Notes under the pieces: generated by a model
Told to the model about the DNA's origin: nothing
The model's input: only the letters and a program-made list of their open reading frames with translations
Database searches by the model: none
Translations under genes and position numbers: made by a program
In this document: positions 17,130 to 26,285 of the stretch, piece by piece
Position numbering within the stretch: position 1 is the stretch's first letter
How the letters are laid out: each line of letters starts with the position of its first letter
Origin: Hyphomicrobiales bacterium
Lineage (GTDB): Bacteria > Pseudomonadota > Alphaproteobacteria > Rhizobiales > Aestuariivirgaceae
Direction: 5' to 3'
DNA length: 43,077 nucleotides
NCBI GenBank assembly: GCA_025359045.1
Contig: JANYHN010000026.1
Coordinates: 1-43,077 of the forward strand

Positions 17130-18223
17130 GAAAATGTCTTCCGCGGATCAAGTGCATCACGCACCGCTTCACCCATAAAAACCAGAAGTGTGAGCATTGT
17201 CGACATCAAGAAGAAAATCGTAAAACCAAGCCATGGCGCTTGCAGATTATCCTTACCTTGCTTAACCATTTCACCCAGCGAAGGTGAACCCGGCGGAAGG
17301 CCAAAGCCTAGATAGTCGAGCGACGAAAGCGTGGTCACAGAACCTGCAATGATGAACGGCATGAACGTGACAGCAGACACCATTGCGTTGGGAAGAAGAT
17401 GCTTAAACATGATCTTCACATTGGAAAGGCCCAATGCCTTGGCCGCACGCACATATTCGAAATTCCTTGCACGCAAAAACTCCGCGCGAATAAGGTGTAC
17501 CAAACCAGTCCACGAAAACATCATCAAGATGAAAAGCAGCAGCCAAAAGTTTGGAGCCAAAAAAGCCGATAAAATAATCAACAAATAAAGTGTCGGCATA
17601 GATGCCCAGATTTCGATGAAGCGCTGCAACAGCAAATCCGTCCAGCCGCCAAAGAATCCTTGGATAGCACCAAGCACAATGCCGATAATGGATGAGAAGA
17701 ACGTCAGGATCAAACCAAAGGCCACCGAAACGCGGTAGCCATAAATCAACCGTGCAATAACATCACGCCCGCCATCATCGGTGCCCAGCCAATTCATATT
17801 GCCGGCAACGCATTGGGCGTCTTTGTCTTTCAGCGGATATTTTGAACAGGCAACCTCTCGCGTCAACATGCCAGCAGGCGATGATGGCGCAGACTGCGGA
17901 ATTTCGGCATTGACCGTGTTGTAGGAGTAACGAATGGGCGGCCATAGCATCCAGCCATTGGCGTTAATCTCGTCGATGTTTGCAGGATCGTGGTAATTGG
18001 TTTTCGCTAAGAATCCGCCAAACTTTGCCTCAGGATAATCAACCAAAATTGGATAAAGCAGTTCGCCCTTGTAAGAGGCGATGATCGGTTTGTCGTTGGC
18101 GATCATCGGCGCGAACAGCGACACAAAGAATAAAATCAAAAAAATCCAGAACGACCAAAAGCCACGTCTATTAGCTTTAAATAGGGCCCAGCGCCGTTGG
18201 TTGAGCGGATTAAGTTTGAGCAC
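17126..18223 (-). CDS. yejE: Peptide ABC transporter permease (YejE-like)
   Basis: A 365-residue inner-membrane permease. It has an N-terminal OppC-N segment (RRWALFKANRRGFWSFW, then a hydrophobic helix) and a long periplasmic loop of about 120 residues typical of YejE. Five more membrane segments carry the EAA-type coupling loop RAAKALGLSNVKIMFKHLLPN. It pairs with the YejB-like permease encoded five bases upstream and binds the YejF-like ATPase encoded downstream. Confidence 0.92.
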   Translation of the reverse strand: MLKLNPLNQRRWALFKANRRGFWSFWIFLILFFVSLFAPMIANDKPIIASYKGELLYPILVDYPEAKFGGFLAKTNYHDPANIDEINANGWMLWPPIRYSYNTVNAEIPQSAPSSPAGMLTREVACSKYPLKDKDAQCVAGNMNWLGTDDGGRDVIARLIYGYRVSVAFGLILTFFSSIIGIVLGAIQGFFGGWTDLLLQRFIEIWASMPTLYLLIILSAFLAPNFWLLLFILMMFSWTGLVHLIRAEFLRARNFEYVRAAKALGLSNVKIMFKHLLPNAMVSAVTFMPFIIAGSVTTLSSLDYLGFGLPPGSPSLGEMVKQGKDNLQAPWLGFTIFFLMSTMLTLLVFMGEAVRDALDPRKTFS

Positions 18224-18228
18224 GCGAG

Positions 18229-19308
18229 TTAAACCTCCCGTGCTTCGAAATCAATGCGCGGATCAATCCATGTATAGAGGAGATCGCTGATCAACGCCAC
18301 GACGAGGCCAATTAAAGTGAATATATAAAGACTAGCGAAGACCACGGCATAATCACGGTCAAGAACTGATTTGTAAGTGAGAAAACCCAAACCATCAAGT
18401 GAGAACACCTGCTCAATTAAAAGCGAACCGGTAAAAAACGCATGCAAAAACGCACCGGGAAAACCAGAGATCACCAGCAGCATGGCGTTGCGAAACACGT
18501 GGCCATACAGCACGCGTGATTCAGTAAGGCCCTTGGCGCGTGCTGTGGTGACGTATTGTTTTTTGATTTCATCTAAGAAGGAATTTTTGGTGAGCAGGGT
18601 CATCGTGGCAAAACTGCCAACACCCATAGCGATCAGTGGCAATACTAAATGCCACGCGTAATCCTTGATCTTTCCCCACCAGCTCAGATCGGAAAAATTA
18701 TCAGAGGTGAGAAGCCTTAACGGAAACCAGTTGTAATAACTGCCGCCCGCAAATACGATGATCAGAAAAATCGAAAGCACGAATGATGGTATGGCATAGC
18801 CAATGCTTACAATTGCAGATGACCAAACATCAAATGGTGTACCGTCTTTTACTGCTTTGCGTATACCAAGCGGGATCGATACCAAATAAGATATGATCAG
18901 CAGCCATAACCCCAGCGAAATTGAGACGGGGAGTTTTTCGGCGATGAGTGACAGAACCGATTTAGATCGGAAATAGCTCTGCCCAAAATCAAACATCGCA
19001 TATTTCTTGATCATCAATAAAAACCGTTCAACTGGCGGCTTATCGAACCCGAAATCTTTTTCGAGCTTCTTAATAATTTCAGGATCAAGCCCGCGTGCAC
19101 CTCGGTAAGAGCTGTTATTTTGCTTATCGCCTAAATTTTCCATACCGCCGCCGCTCAAGCGATCATCAGCACCATTGCCCTCCATCTGCGCAATGATGCG
19201 TTCGATGGGGCCACCGGGCACAAATTGCGTGACTGCAAATGTGAGCAGCATGACGCCCAATAAAGTTGGGATCATTAATAGCAATCGTTTGAGAATATAG
19301 GCGCCCAT
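18229..19308 (-). CDS. yejB: Peptide ABC transporter permease (YejB-like)
   Basis: A 359-residue inner-membrane permease starting with the OppB-type LKRLLLMIPTLLGVMLLTF helix. A polar insertion follows at about residues 45-85, containing a short Gly/Asn-rich segment, as in YejB. The EAA loop is TTARAKGLTESRVLYGHVFRN. About six membrane segments are visible. It starts 10 bases after the yejA stop and is part of yejA-yejB-yejE-yejF. Confidence 0.92.
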   Translation of the reverse strand: MGAYILKRLLLMIPTLLGVMLLTFAVTQFVPGGPIERIIAQMEGNGADDRLSGGGMENLGDKQNNSSYRGARGLDPEIIKKLEKDFGFDKPPVERFLLMIKKYAMFDFGQSYFRSKSVLSLIAEKLPVSISLGLWLLIISYLVSIPLGIRKAVKDGTPFDVWSSAIVSIGYAIPSFVLSIFLIIVFAGGSYYNWFPLRLLTSDNFSDLSWWGKIKDYAWHLVLPLIAMGVGSFATMTLLTKNSFLDEIKKQYVTTARAKGLTESRVLYGHVFRNAMLLVISGFPGAFLHAFFTGSLLIEQVFSLDGLGFLTYKSVLDRDYAVVFASLYIFTLIGLVVALISDLLYTWIDPRIDFEAREV

Positions 19309-19318
19309 TAATCAGAAA

Positions 19319-21166
19319 TCATCCCGCCGCTGTCTTCTTGGCTTTGTCCTCATCCCACCACCAAGTGGTCGGAAAGCCTAAACTATAGTCAGGTGTTTTT
19401 TCTGGTCGCCCGAAACGGTTCCAAAAAGCAATGCGTTCGTAAGGAATAAACCAATGTGGCACCATATAGTGATTCCACATCAAAGCGCGGTCCAAAGCGC
19501 GGCAGGCAACCACCAAAGCAGCGCGGTCTTTGGCGAAGATCACTTTATCAATCAAAATATCAATCGCCGGATTTTTGATACCCACATAATTTGAAGAGCC
19601 ATCTTTATCGGCGGATTCTGTTCCAAAGAAAGAGCGCTGCTCATTGCCGGGAGAAAGACTCTGCGCAAAACTTCCGACAATGACTTCATAGTCAAATGTT
19701 TGAATACGTTTTTGATATTGCGACGTGTCAATTGTTCTAATGGTGATTGTGAATCCTAAAAGCTCAAGTTGTTCTTTGAAAGGTAGTGCAACACGCTCAA
19801 ACAATGGCGAGTAAAGCAGAAACTCCGCCGACAGCGTATCTCCCGCAGAATTCTTCAAAATATTTTTGCCGTTTTCTTGCGTGATGTTCCACCCAGCTTC
19901 AGCAAGCAGCTTTGCCGCTTCACGCAAATTTTTGCGTCGCGCGCCTGCATCCACATTCACAGGATTTACATATTCAGTGGTAAAAACTTCAGGCGGCAAT
20001 TTATCTTTGAGTGGCTCTAGCAGCGCCAGTTCTTCGGGCGATGGCAAGCCCTTGGCTTCCATTTCGGAATTGTTGAAATAGCTGCGCGACCGTGTGTATT
20101 GCCCAAAAAATAAATTTGTGTTCGACCATTCAAAATCGAAAGCCAAATCAAAAGCCCGGCGCACTCGCACGTCTTGGAATTTGGTTTTGCGCATATTGAG
20201 CACCCAGCCCTGCATGCCGTTTACTTTTTTCAGAGCAACTTTCTCCTGAATGCAGCGCCCGTCTTTCACTGCTGGAAAATCATAAGCTGTGGCCCAAGAT
20301 TTTGAACTGGTTTCATAGTTGTAGTCAACTTGGTCGCCCTTAAACGCCTCGAAGGCCACCAACTGCGTTTGGAAATAAAGAAAAATCATCTCATCAAAAT
20401 TGTTCTGGCCGATATTCACGGCCAAATCTTTGCCCCAATAATCCGCCACGCGCTCCATAACAATGGATGATCCGGGAACGACAGTTGTGATTTTATATGG
20501 CCCAGATCCAAGCGGAATTTCCAGCGTTGAAGCCGCCACATCGCGGGGTTTGCCGTCAGCACCATTGGCCGTCCACCAATGCTTCGGCATGACAACCAGC
20601 TCACTGATGATGGATGGAAGTTCGCGGTTATTTTTTTGATCAAAAATAAAGCGAACCTCATGTTCGCCCGTTTGTTCAGCCTTACTCACATTTTTATAAT
20701 AGGCGGCCTTGGTTGGCAGATTGGCTTTGAGGGTATCAAAACTCCAGATCACATCTTCAGGCGTAATCGGTTTACCATCATGAAACTTTGCTTCGGGTCG
20801 TAACCGAAAAGTGGCTGATGAAATATCATCAGGGTGTGAAACGCTTTCCGCAATCAAGCCATAACGCGTTGCAGGCTCATCAAGCGAACCCACCATCAAC
20901 GGTTCTAAAACCGTGACCGCTACGGGGTCACCTTTCAACGAGTTTGGATTGAGCGAGTCAAATCCACCCAAAGCCCATTGCCGGATTTTTCCTGTTTTTG
21001 GTGCAGTCGGATTGACATAATCAAACTGTTTGAAGCCGGGTTGATATTTGACATCACCAAATAAGCTGAGCGCATGGGTAAATTTTGGTTCTTCGGCAAA
21101 GGCCACAGAAGCATTGGCAAAGGGAGCAAGACCAGCGATTTTCAATATATGTCGGCGGTTGATCAT
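19319..21166 (-). CDS. yejA: Peptide ABC transporter substrate-binding protein (YejA-like)
   Basis: A 615-residue periplasmic solute-binding protein of the SBP_bac_5 family. The N-terminus (NRRHILKIAG then a short hydrophobic stretch to FAEE) contains two arginines and may use the Tat pathway. LRPEAKFHDGKPITPEDVIWS is the family signature. YejA-type length is about 600 residues, longer than OppA. It captures peptides for the YejBEF-type channel and is the first gene of the operon. The long leader between it and the cytochrome c gene contains that gene's terminator. Confidence 0.92.
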   Translation of the reverse strand: MINRRHILKIAGLAPFANASVAFAEEPKFTHALSLFGDVKYQPGFKQFDYVNPTAPKTGKIRQWALGGFDSLNPNSLKGDPVAVTVLEPLMVGSLDEPATRYGLIAESVSHPDDISSATFRLRPEAKFHDGKPITPEDVIWSFDTLKANLPTKAAYYKNVSKAEQTGEHEVRFIFDQKNNRELPSIISELVVMPKHWWTANGADGKPRDVAASTLEIPLGSGPYKITTVVPGSSIVMERVADYWGKDLAVNIGQNNFDEMIFLYFQTQLVAFEAFKGDQVDYNYETSSKSWATAYDFPAVKDGRCIQEKVALKKVNGMQGWVLNMRKTKFQDVRVRRAFDLAFDFEWSNTNLFFGQYTRSRSYFNNSEMEAKGLPSPEELALLEPLKDKLPPEVFTTEYVNPVNVDAGARRKNLREAAKLLAEAGWNITQENGKNILKNSAGDTLSAEFLLYSPLFERVALPFKEQLELLGFTITIRTIDTSQYQKRIQTFDYEVIVGSFAQSLSPGNEQRSFFGTESADKDGSSNYVGIKNPAIDILIDKVIFAKDRAALVVACRALDRALMWNHYMVPHWFIPYERIAFWNRFGRPEKTPDYSLGFPTTWWWDEDKAKKTAAG

Positions 21167-21220
21167 TTGAAGTCTCGTCCCCTGATTCGAGTTGGCTTGA
21201 ATATCACAGGTGTTTACCCA

Positions 21221-21254
21221 AAAGAAAACACCGGAAACTGCTGCTCCCGGTGTT
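21221..21254 (-). terminator. Terminator of the cytochrome c gene
   Basis: A perfect 8-bp stem (21227-21234 with 21247-21254) with a 12-base loop. On the minus strand it is followed by TTTTCTTT. It lies 27 bases after the cytochrome c stop and upstream of yejA. Confidence 0.7.
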
Positions 21255-21280
21255 GAACTTCAGTATTAATCGCGGTCAAA

Positions 21281-21820
21281 TCATGGCTTCGGCAACGGTT
21301 GTGGCGCATCAGACAGGCTGTCCAGATAGGCAATCACATTGGCGCGGTCTTGATCATTGCGAATGCCACCAAAAGCCATTTTTGTTCCCGGGATATATTC
21401 TTTCGGTGCCTTCAACCAAGCATTAAGCGCGTCAAATTCCCAAGGCTTGTCGCCCATGGCTTTGAAACCGTCTGAGTAACTGAAGCCATCAGCTGAACCC
21501 ATTTTGCGGCCAACAACATTCCACAGAGCAGGGCCAACTTTGTTAGCGCCTCCCTTGGTGAAGTCATGGCATGCTGCGCATGCCTTTGCACCTGCCATGC
21601 CTTTGCTCACATCCGCCTTGGCAAGCAAAACAGGTAATGGCTCAGCCTTGACTTCAGCTGCTCCGGCCGTTGTTGCCGCTTGGGCAACTTCAATGGCATA
21701 ACCAGCTTTTTCGGGCGCTTCTGTTTTAAACAGTTCAGAACCGAAACTCTTCAAGCCCAACACCAAAAGACCAGTAGCCAAAACGGCACCCGCGATTTTA
21801 TTGAATTCTAAGCTACTCAT
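21281..21820 (-). CDS. Membrane-anchored class I cytochrome c (CycM-like)
   Basis: A 179-residue c-type cytochrome. An uncleaved N-terminal helix (about residues 9-27) would anchor it in the inner membrane. An Ala/Glu-rich tether follows, then a soluble cytochrome c2-like domain with CAACH (haem attachment Cys81 and Cys84, axial His85) and Met148 in GTKMAFGG as the second ligand. In Hyphomicrobiales such CycM proteins carry electrons from the bc1 complex to the aa3 oxidase. The gene is divergent from the kdsB-like gene, an order common in this group. Confidence 0.9.
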   Translation of the reverse strand: MSSLEFNKIAGAVLATGLLVLGLKSFGSELFKTEAPEKAGYAIEVAQAATTAGAAEVKAEPLPVLLAKADVSKGMAGAKACAACHDFTKGGANKVGPALWNVVGRKMGSADGFSYSDGFKAMGDKPWEFDALNAWLKAPKEYIPGTKMAFGGIRNDQDRANVIAYLDSLSDAPQPLPKP

Positions 21821-21936
21821 GGGAATTACCGAGCCTCGTCATTATTCGTTTTCGGCGCGGAAACTAATGGTTTCGGTTTCTCCCCGCAATATCTATAAGG
21901 TAGCATGAACAATTTGCCGCGCCCCGGGATAAACCC

Positions 21937-22680
21937 ATGATCGAGCATCATAATACCATCATCGTCATCCCCGCTCGCATGTGGGCAACAGGTCTGCCGG
22001 GCAAGCCTTTGGCTGATATCAACGGATTTCCCATGGTAGTACAAGTTTGGAAGCAGGCTGTGGCTGCCAACATAGGTCATGTTTTGGTTGCTGCCGCCGA
22101 AAATCAAATCGCTGATGCGGTGCGAGCCGCTGGTGGCGATGCGATGGTAACCCCACTCAATTTGGCCAGCAGCCTAGACCGTATTGCTGCCGCCTTGAGC
22201 ATGCGCGATCCCGCAAGACGGTTTGAAAACATTCTGAGCATTCCGGCTTATTTGCCAATGATTGAAAAACTGGCGTTGCAGCGCTGCCTGGCTGGTTTGA
22301 CCAACGAGGCTGTTGAGGTGGCCACTCTTGCCGCCGCATTGGATGATCCGGTTCTGCTCGAAGATCCCAAAATCGTTAAAGCCATAGCCCCTTTGGGCGG
22401 CGACCGGGAAGTGGCCTATATCAGAGATTTTGTTCGAAAAGTTGATGAAACCGTTGATCCACCATATTGGCAGCACATCCCAATCTATGCATATCGCCGC
22501 TCTGCATTGGAAAAACTGGCGGGCCTTGACCCCAGCACGCGCGAATCTTTACGCGGCCTCGAACAAATGCGCGCCCTTGACCATGACATGCGGGTGGCTG
22601 TGGTGAAGGTTGACAGCGTGCCTTTGGCTGTTAATACGCCAGCCGATTTAGAAGCGGCACGCCGCATGATGAAAGCTTGA
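21937..22680 (+). CDS. KdsB-like cytidylyltransferase homologue, probably catalytically altered or inactive
   Basis: The 247-residue protein aligns by eye along its length with CMP-KDO synthetase (KdsB), which activates KDO for LPS. IPAR, LPGKPLADI, VWKQA, IADAVRAAGGDA, HIPIYAYRRSALEKL and TPADLEAARR are retained. Key residues are changed. The arginine before LPGKP is Gly19. The usual TDD is AAE (52-54). The metal-binding QGDxP motif is replaced by SIPAYLP (101-107). The conserved GVDTP aspartate is Asn233. In E. coli KdsB the QGD and VDTP aspartates bind metal. The frame is intact, so this is not a simple pseudogene. It may be a degenerate copy, a protein with a new role, or a lineage-specific enzyme. 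It lies 4 bp upstream of pheA. Confidence 0.75.
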   Translation: MIEHHNTIIVIPARMWATGLPGKPLADINGFPMVVQVWKQAVAANIGHVLVAAAENQIADAVRAAGGDAMVTPLNLASSLDRIAAALSMRDPARRFENILSIPAYLPMIEKLALQRCLAGLTNEAVEVATLAAALDDPVLLEDPKIVKAIAPLGGDREVAYIRDFVRKVDETVDPPYWQHIPIYAYRRSALEKLAGLDPSTRESLRGLEQMRALDHDMRVAVVKVDSVPLAVNTPADLEAARRMMKA

Positions 22681-22684
22681 ATTT

Positions 22685-23548
22685 ATGAAACACAAGATTG
22701 CCTATCAAGGCGAAGCGGGCGCTAATTCCCACATTGCCTGCCTTGAAGTGCGCCCTGATTTTGAACCTCTGCCGTGCCGCACATTTGAAGATGCCTTCCA
22801 AGCCGTGAAAGATGGCGCGGCAAAACTGGCCATGATCCCCATTGATAACTCGGTGGCCGGTCGAGTGGCCGACATTCATCACCTCATGCCAGCGTCAAAT
22901 CTGGCTATCATCGGCGAGCATTTTCTGCCGATCCATTTTCATCTGCTGGCTGTGCCGGGTGCAAAGCTCAGCGACTTGAAAACTGTCCACAGTCACGTGC
23001 ATGCGTTGGGACAATGCCGCAAAATGATCAAAGCCCAAGGATTAACCCCCATTGTGGCCATTGACACAGCAGGTGCGGCGCGTGAGCTTTCAGAAACAAA
23101 AGACAAAGCCGACAGCGCCTTGGCCACCGCCTTGGCAGGCGAACTTTATGGTTTGGTACCACTTTTAAAAAACGTTGAAGACGAAGCCCACAACACCACG
23201 CGCTTCATCATCCTCTCAACCGAGCGTCAAGATGCGCCAGCCGGAAACGGCCCGGTGATGACCAGCTTTGTCTTTCGTGTGCGCAATGTGCCAGCAGCCC
23301 TTTATAAGGCGATGGGCGGCTTTGCCACTAATGGGGTCAATATGACCAAGCTTGAATCTTACCAAATCGAAGGCCAGTTCAGTGCCACCCAGTTTTACGC
23401 CGACATCGAAGGCCACCCCGAAGACCGCCACGTGAGGTTAGCTTTGGAAGAATTGGCGTTCTTTTCGTCTTATACCAAAATTCTGGGAACTTATCCTGCA
23501 AGCCCCGTGCGTGCCGAAATCGCCAAGCGCTTAGAATTCGGCGCATAA
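22685..23548 (+). CDS. pheA: Prephenate dehydratase
   Basis: A 287-residue monofunctional enzyme that converts prephenate to phenylpyruvate in phenylalanine synthesis. The catalytic domain occupies about residues 1-180, with AYQGEAGANSHIA at the start and the catalytic TRF motif at 172-174. A C-terminal ACT domain (about 192-275) carries LESYQ, the local version of the ESRP feedback site, so allosteric inhibition by phenylalanine is likely. No chorismate mutase domain is present. It begins four bases after the kdsB-like stop and is probably co-transcribed with it. Confidence 0.94.
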   Translation: MKHKIAYQGEAGANSHIACLEVRPDFEPLPCRTFEDAFQAVKDGAAKLAMIPIDNSVAGRVADIHHLMPASNLAIIGEHFLPIHFHLLAVPGAKLSDLKTVHSHVHALGQCRKMIKAQGLTPIVAIDTAGAARELSETKDKADSALATALAGELYGLVPLLKNVEDEAHNTTRFIILSTERQDAPAGNGPVMTSFVFRVRNVPAALYKAMGGFATNGVNMTKLESYQIEGQFSATQFYADIEGHPEDRHVRLALEELAFFSSYTKILGTYPASPVRAEIAKRLEFGA

Positions 23549-23644
23549 CAGACATTCACCACGGGCTGCATTAACCCTTGCCCCAATGCCGCCATTTATG
23601 CTTGTTAGCCCAAATTAAGGCACATTTCAGGGGATTCTCAGACG

Positions 23645-24937
23645 ATGGATCGCATCCGTATTCGCGGTGGCAATAAACTTAGTGGCGTGATTGACATTTC
23701 AGGCGCAAAAAATGCCGCCTTGCCATTGATGATCATTCCACTGCTCACGCCAGAGACTGTGACACTGCATAATGTGCCACGTCTTGTTGATGCGCAGCGC
23801 TTGCAACGTATTTTGCAGAACCATGGTGTGGATATTACCACGGCTGGCAAAAAATCTGGCCAAGCTGGTGCGGCCGGCGAAACCTTAAAAATTTCCGCCA
23901 AGAATATTGTCGATACAGTTGCCCCCTATGAACTCGTATCAAAAATGCGCGCTTCGTTCTGGGTTTTAGGCCCGCTGATTGCCCGCATGGGCGAAGCCAA
24001 GGTTTCGCTGCCCGGCGGCTGCGCCATCGGCACACGTCCCGTGGACATGCATATTATGGCCATGGAGAAACTCGGAGCTACGGTCGAGATCGACCAAGGC
24101 TATGTGATTGCCAAAGCCAAGAACGGTTTGAAGGGCGGGCATATCTCATTCTCGAAAGTGACAGTTGGTGCAACGCATGCTGCTTTGATGGCCGCAGTTT
24201 TGGCCAAGGGCGACACGACGATTGAAAACGCAGCAATGGAGCCAGAAATCACTGACGTGGCCGAATGCCTTGTGAAGATGGGCGCTAAGATTGAAGGCAT
24301 CGGCACGCGCAACTTGAACATTACCGGGGTAACTTCGCTGCATGGCGCTGAACACACTGTTGTGGCCGACCGCATTGAGACGGGAACTTATGCTATGGTT
24401 GTGGGAATGACTGGCGGCGACGTGTTGTTGCGCGGTGCACGCGCTGACACGATTGAAAATGTTATCCTAACAATGCAGCGCGCTGGCCTCACTGTTGAAA
24501 CCACCAATGAGGGCATTCGTGTGCGCCGCAATGGTTCAGGCATTTTGCCTGTGGATGTGACGACTGATCCTTATCCCGGTTTCCCAACCGATATGCAGGC
24601 GCAATTCATGGGATTGATGACCATGGCCAAGGGCAAGAGCCATATTCGCGAAACAATTTTTGAAAACCGCTTCATGCATGTGCAGGAGCTTGCTCGCCTT
24701 GGTGCAGATATACATTTGCATGGAGACATGGCCGAAGTGCGCGGCGTGACCAAGCTAACCGGCGCTGATGTGATGGCGACCGATTTGCGCGCTTCCGTAT
24801 CTTTGGTGATCGCTGGTCTTGCCGCTCAAGGCGAAACCAATATTCACCGCGTTTATCATTTGGACCGCGGCTTTGAAGCGCTCGAAGAAAAATTGCAAGG
24901 CGTGGGCGCAGACGTAACACGTATTGCGGGAGCGTAA
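23645..24937 (+). CDS. murA: UDP-N-acetylglucosamine 1-carboxyvinyltransferase
   Basis: The 430-residue cytosolic enzyme adds enolpyruvate to UDP-GlcNAc, the first committed step of peptidoglycan synthesis. Cys126 in [12 protein letters not shown] is the catalytic cysteine and target of fosfomycin. [11 protein letters not shown] near the N-terminus and DRIETGTY are other signature segments. Length is standard. AGGGGA lies a few bases before the ATG. The 96-bp gap upstream probably holds its promoter. It starts a run of four same-strand genes. Confidence 0.96.
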   Translation: MDRIRIRGGNKLSGVIDISGAKNAALPLMIIPLLTPETVTLHNVPRLVDAQRLQRILQNHGVDITTAGKKSGQAGAAGETLKISAKNIVDTVAPYELVSKMRASFWVLGPLIARMGEAKVSLPGGCAIGTRPVDMHIMAMEKLGATVEIDQGYVIAKAKNGLKGGHISFSKVTVGATHAALMAAVLAKGDTTIENAAMEPEITDVAECLVKMGAKIEGIGTRNLNITGVTSLHGAEHTVVADRIETGTYAMVVGMTGGDVLLRGARADTIENVILTMQRAGLTVETTNEGIRVRRNGSGILPVDVTTDPYPGFPTDMQAQFMGLMTMAKGKSHIRETIFENRFMHVQELARLGADIHLHGDMAEVRGVTKLTGADVMATDLRASVSLVIAGLAAQGETNIHRVYHLDRGFEALEEKLQGVGADVTRIAGA

Positions 24938-24946
24938 ATTAAAATT

Positions 24947-25360
24947 ATGCTGCGCCTGACAGCCCAAGACGCCGATGATTTGAACGTGATTTCTGCACAA
25001 ATGCAGGACGCAGTTCTGAAATTTGCTGATTTGAATTTTAATGCGAAACGCCGCCGCTTTGCCTTGGTGGCTAACCGTTTTGCTTGGGATGATGCAAAAG
25101 CAAAGACGCGCCGTCGCACGGGGTTGCATTTTGATCATGTGACCGCTGTTCAAAAACAGGGTTTCAAGAATGTAGGGCCTGAAACTATTCTCTCGCTTTT
25201 GGCAATTTCGTTTACCACCGTTGATGAACTTTCAGGGCATATTACATTGGCTTTTTCTGCAGGACATCAATTGCGACTTGATGTTGAATGTGTAGACGCG
25301 ACTTTGGCCGATATGGGGCCCGCATGGTCAACTGAACTGACTCCGAGCCACGAAGCTTAA
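24947..25360 (+). CDS. DUF2948 family protein
   Basis: A 137-residue soluble protein of the alphaproteobacterial DUF2948 family, recognised from LTAQDADDLNVISAQMQDAV at the N-terminus and the KRRRFALVANRFAWD block. The function is unknown. In Hyphomicrobiales it is usually found directly after murA, as here (nine bases apart). The next gene starts on the base after its stop codon. In related genomes hisD commonly follows; here it does not. Confidence 0.85.
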   Translation: MLRLTAQDADDLNVISAQMQDAVLKFADLNFNAKRRRFALVANRFAWDDAKAKTRRRTGLHFDHVTAVQKQGFKNVGPETILSLLAISFTTVDELSGHITLAFSAGHQLRLDVECVDATLADMGPAWSTELTPSHEA

Positions 25361-25831
25361 ATGGCGCTTTCCAAAAATCGCTTGAGCGAAGTGATCATCG
25401 ATGATTCAATCGTTCTCAGCCCCTCACCAGAATCCATGCAAGACCGCCAAATGGCCATCCATGATTTACTTGAGGGCAATAGCTTTACTTTGAGTAATGG
25501 CATCGAAGGACCTTATGCGTTGAGGCTTTCGTCCATGGACAATCGCTTGATTTTTGATCTGAGCAGTGCCACCGGAAAATTTGCAGTTGGGCTTTCGCTT
25601 TCGCCTTTCCGCCGTATTGTGAAAGATTATTTTCAAATTTGTGACAGTTATAATCAGGCCGTGCAATCATCCAACCCACAACAAATCGAAACCATTGATA
25701 TGGCGCGGCGTGCTTTGCACAATGAAGGTTCTACACTGTTGCAAGAACGCCTGGACGGAAAAGCAGAGATGGATTTTGTCACCGCCCGCCGCCTGTTCAC
25801 CTTGCTTTGCGCGTTGATGTGGCGGGCTTGA
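25361..25831 (+). CDS. UPF0262 family protein
   Basis: A 156-residue protein of the alphaproteobacterial UPF0262 family, recognisable from LSEVIIDDSIVLSPSPESMQ and the DRQMAIHDLLEGN segment. Its role is unknown. The ATG directly abuts the stop of the DUF2948 gene, and its own TGA overlaps the next ATG (TGATG), so the three genes form a coupled set. The family is normally found beside hisD and a small phosphatase gene. Confidence 0.87.
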   Translation: MALSKNRLSEVIIDDSIVLSPSPESMQDRQMAIHDLLEGNSFTLSNGIEGPYALRLSSMDNRLIFDLSSATGKFAVGLSLSPFRRIVKDYFQICDSYNQAVQSSNPQQIETIDMARRALHNEGSTLLQERLDGKAEMDFVTARRLFTLLCALMWRA

Positions 25832-26256
25832 TGACTAAGAAACTGCCAAGCGCTGTTCTATTTGCCTGCACATTAAATGCCATCCGTTCCCCCATGGCCG
25901 CAGCAATCATGCATCATCATTTTGGGCATATAGTCTATGTGGCCTCAGCTGGAATAGCTGCGGGCGACCCCGACCCATTCGTTGGCATGATCATGGATGA
26001 GATCGGCATCGACCTTAAAAAACATCGGCCTCACTCTTTCGAAGACTTAGAAGACTCAGCATTTGATCTGCTGATTACACTTTCACCCGAAGCAAAAACC
26101 AAAGCCGATGATATGTCGCGTACGATGGCTATCGAAATCGAGAATTGGGCAATCGCCGACCCATCTCAGACGCAAGGCAGCCGCGAGCAGATTTTGGACT
26201 CTTATCGTGAAGTACGCGATGATATTGTAAAGAAAGTTAAGCAGCGGTTTGGCTAA
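25831..26256 (+). CDS. Low-molecular-weight protein-tyrosine-phosphatase-like protein
   Basis: A 141-residue cytosolic protein of the LMW-PTP/ArsC fold. CTLNAIRS (Cys13 to Arg19) is the CX5R phosphate-binding loop in the usual N-terminal position and Asp110-Pro111 is the expected general-acid pair. This branch is linked to murA and UPF0262 in Alphaproteobacteria, and its substrate is not established; arsenate reduction is less likely. The frame opens at 25807, but ATG 25831 overlaps the UPF0262 stop as TGATG and gives a family-like start. It converges with coaA. Confidence 0.85.
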   Translation: MTKKLPSAVLFACTLNAIRSPMAAAIMHHHFGHIVYVASAGIAAGDPDPFVGMIMDEIGIDLKKHRPHSFEDLEDSAFDLLITLSPEAKTKADDMSRTMAIEIENWAIADPSQTQGSREQILDSYREVRDDIVKKVKQRFG

Positions 26257-26285
26257 GCCCTCCACGCAAAGCGACGGAAGATGAT

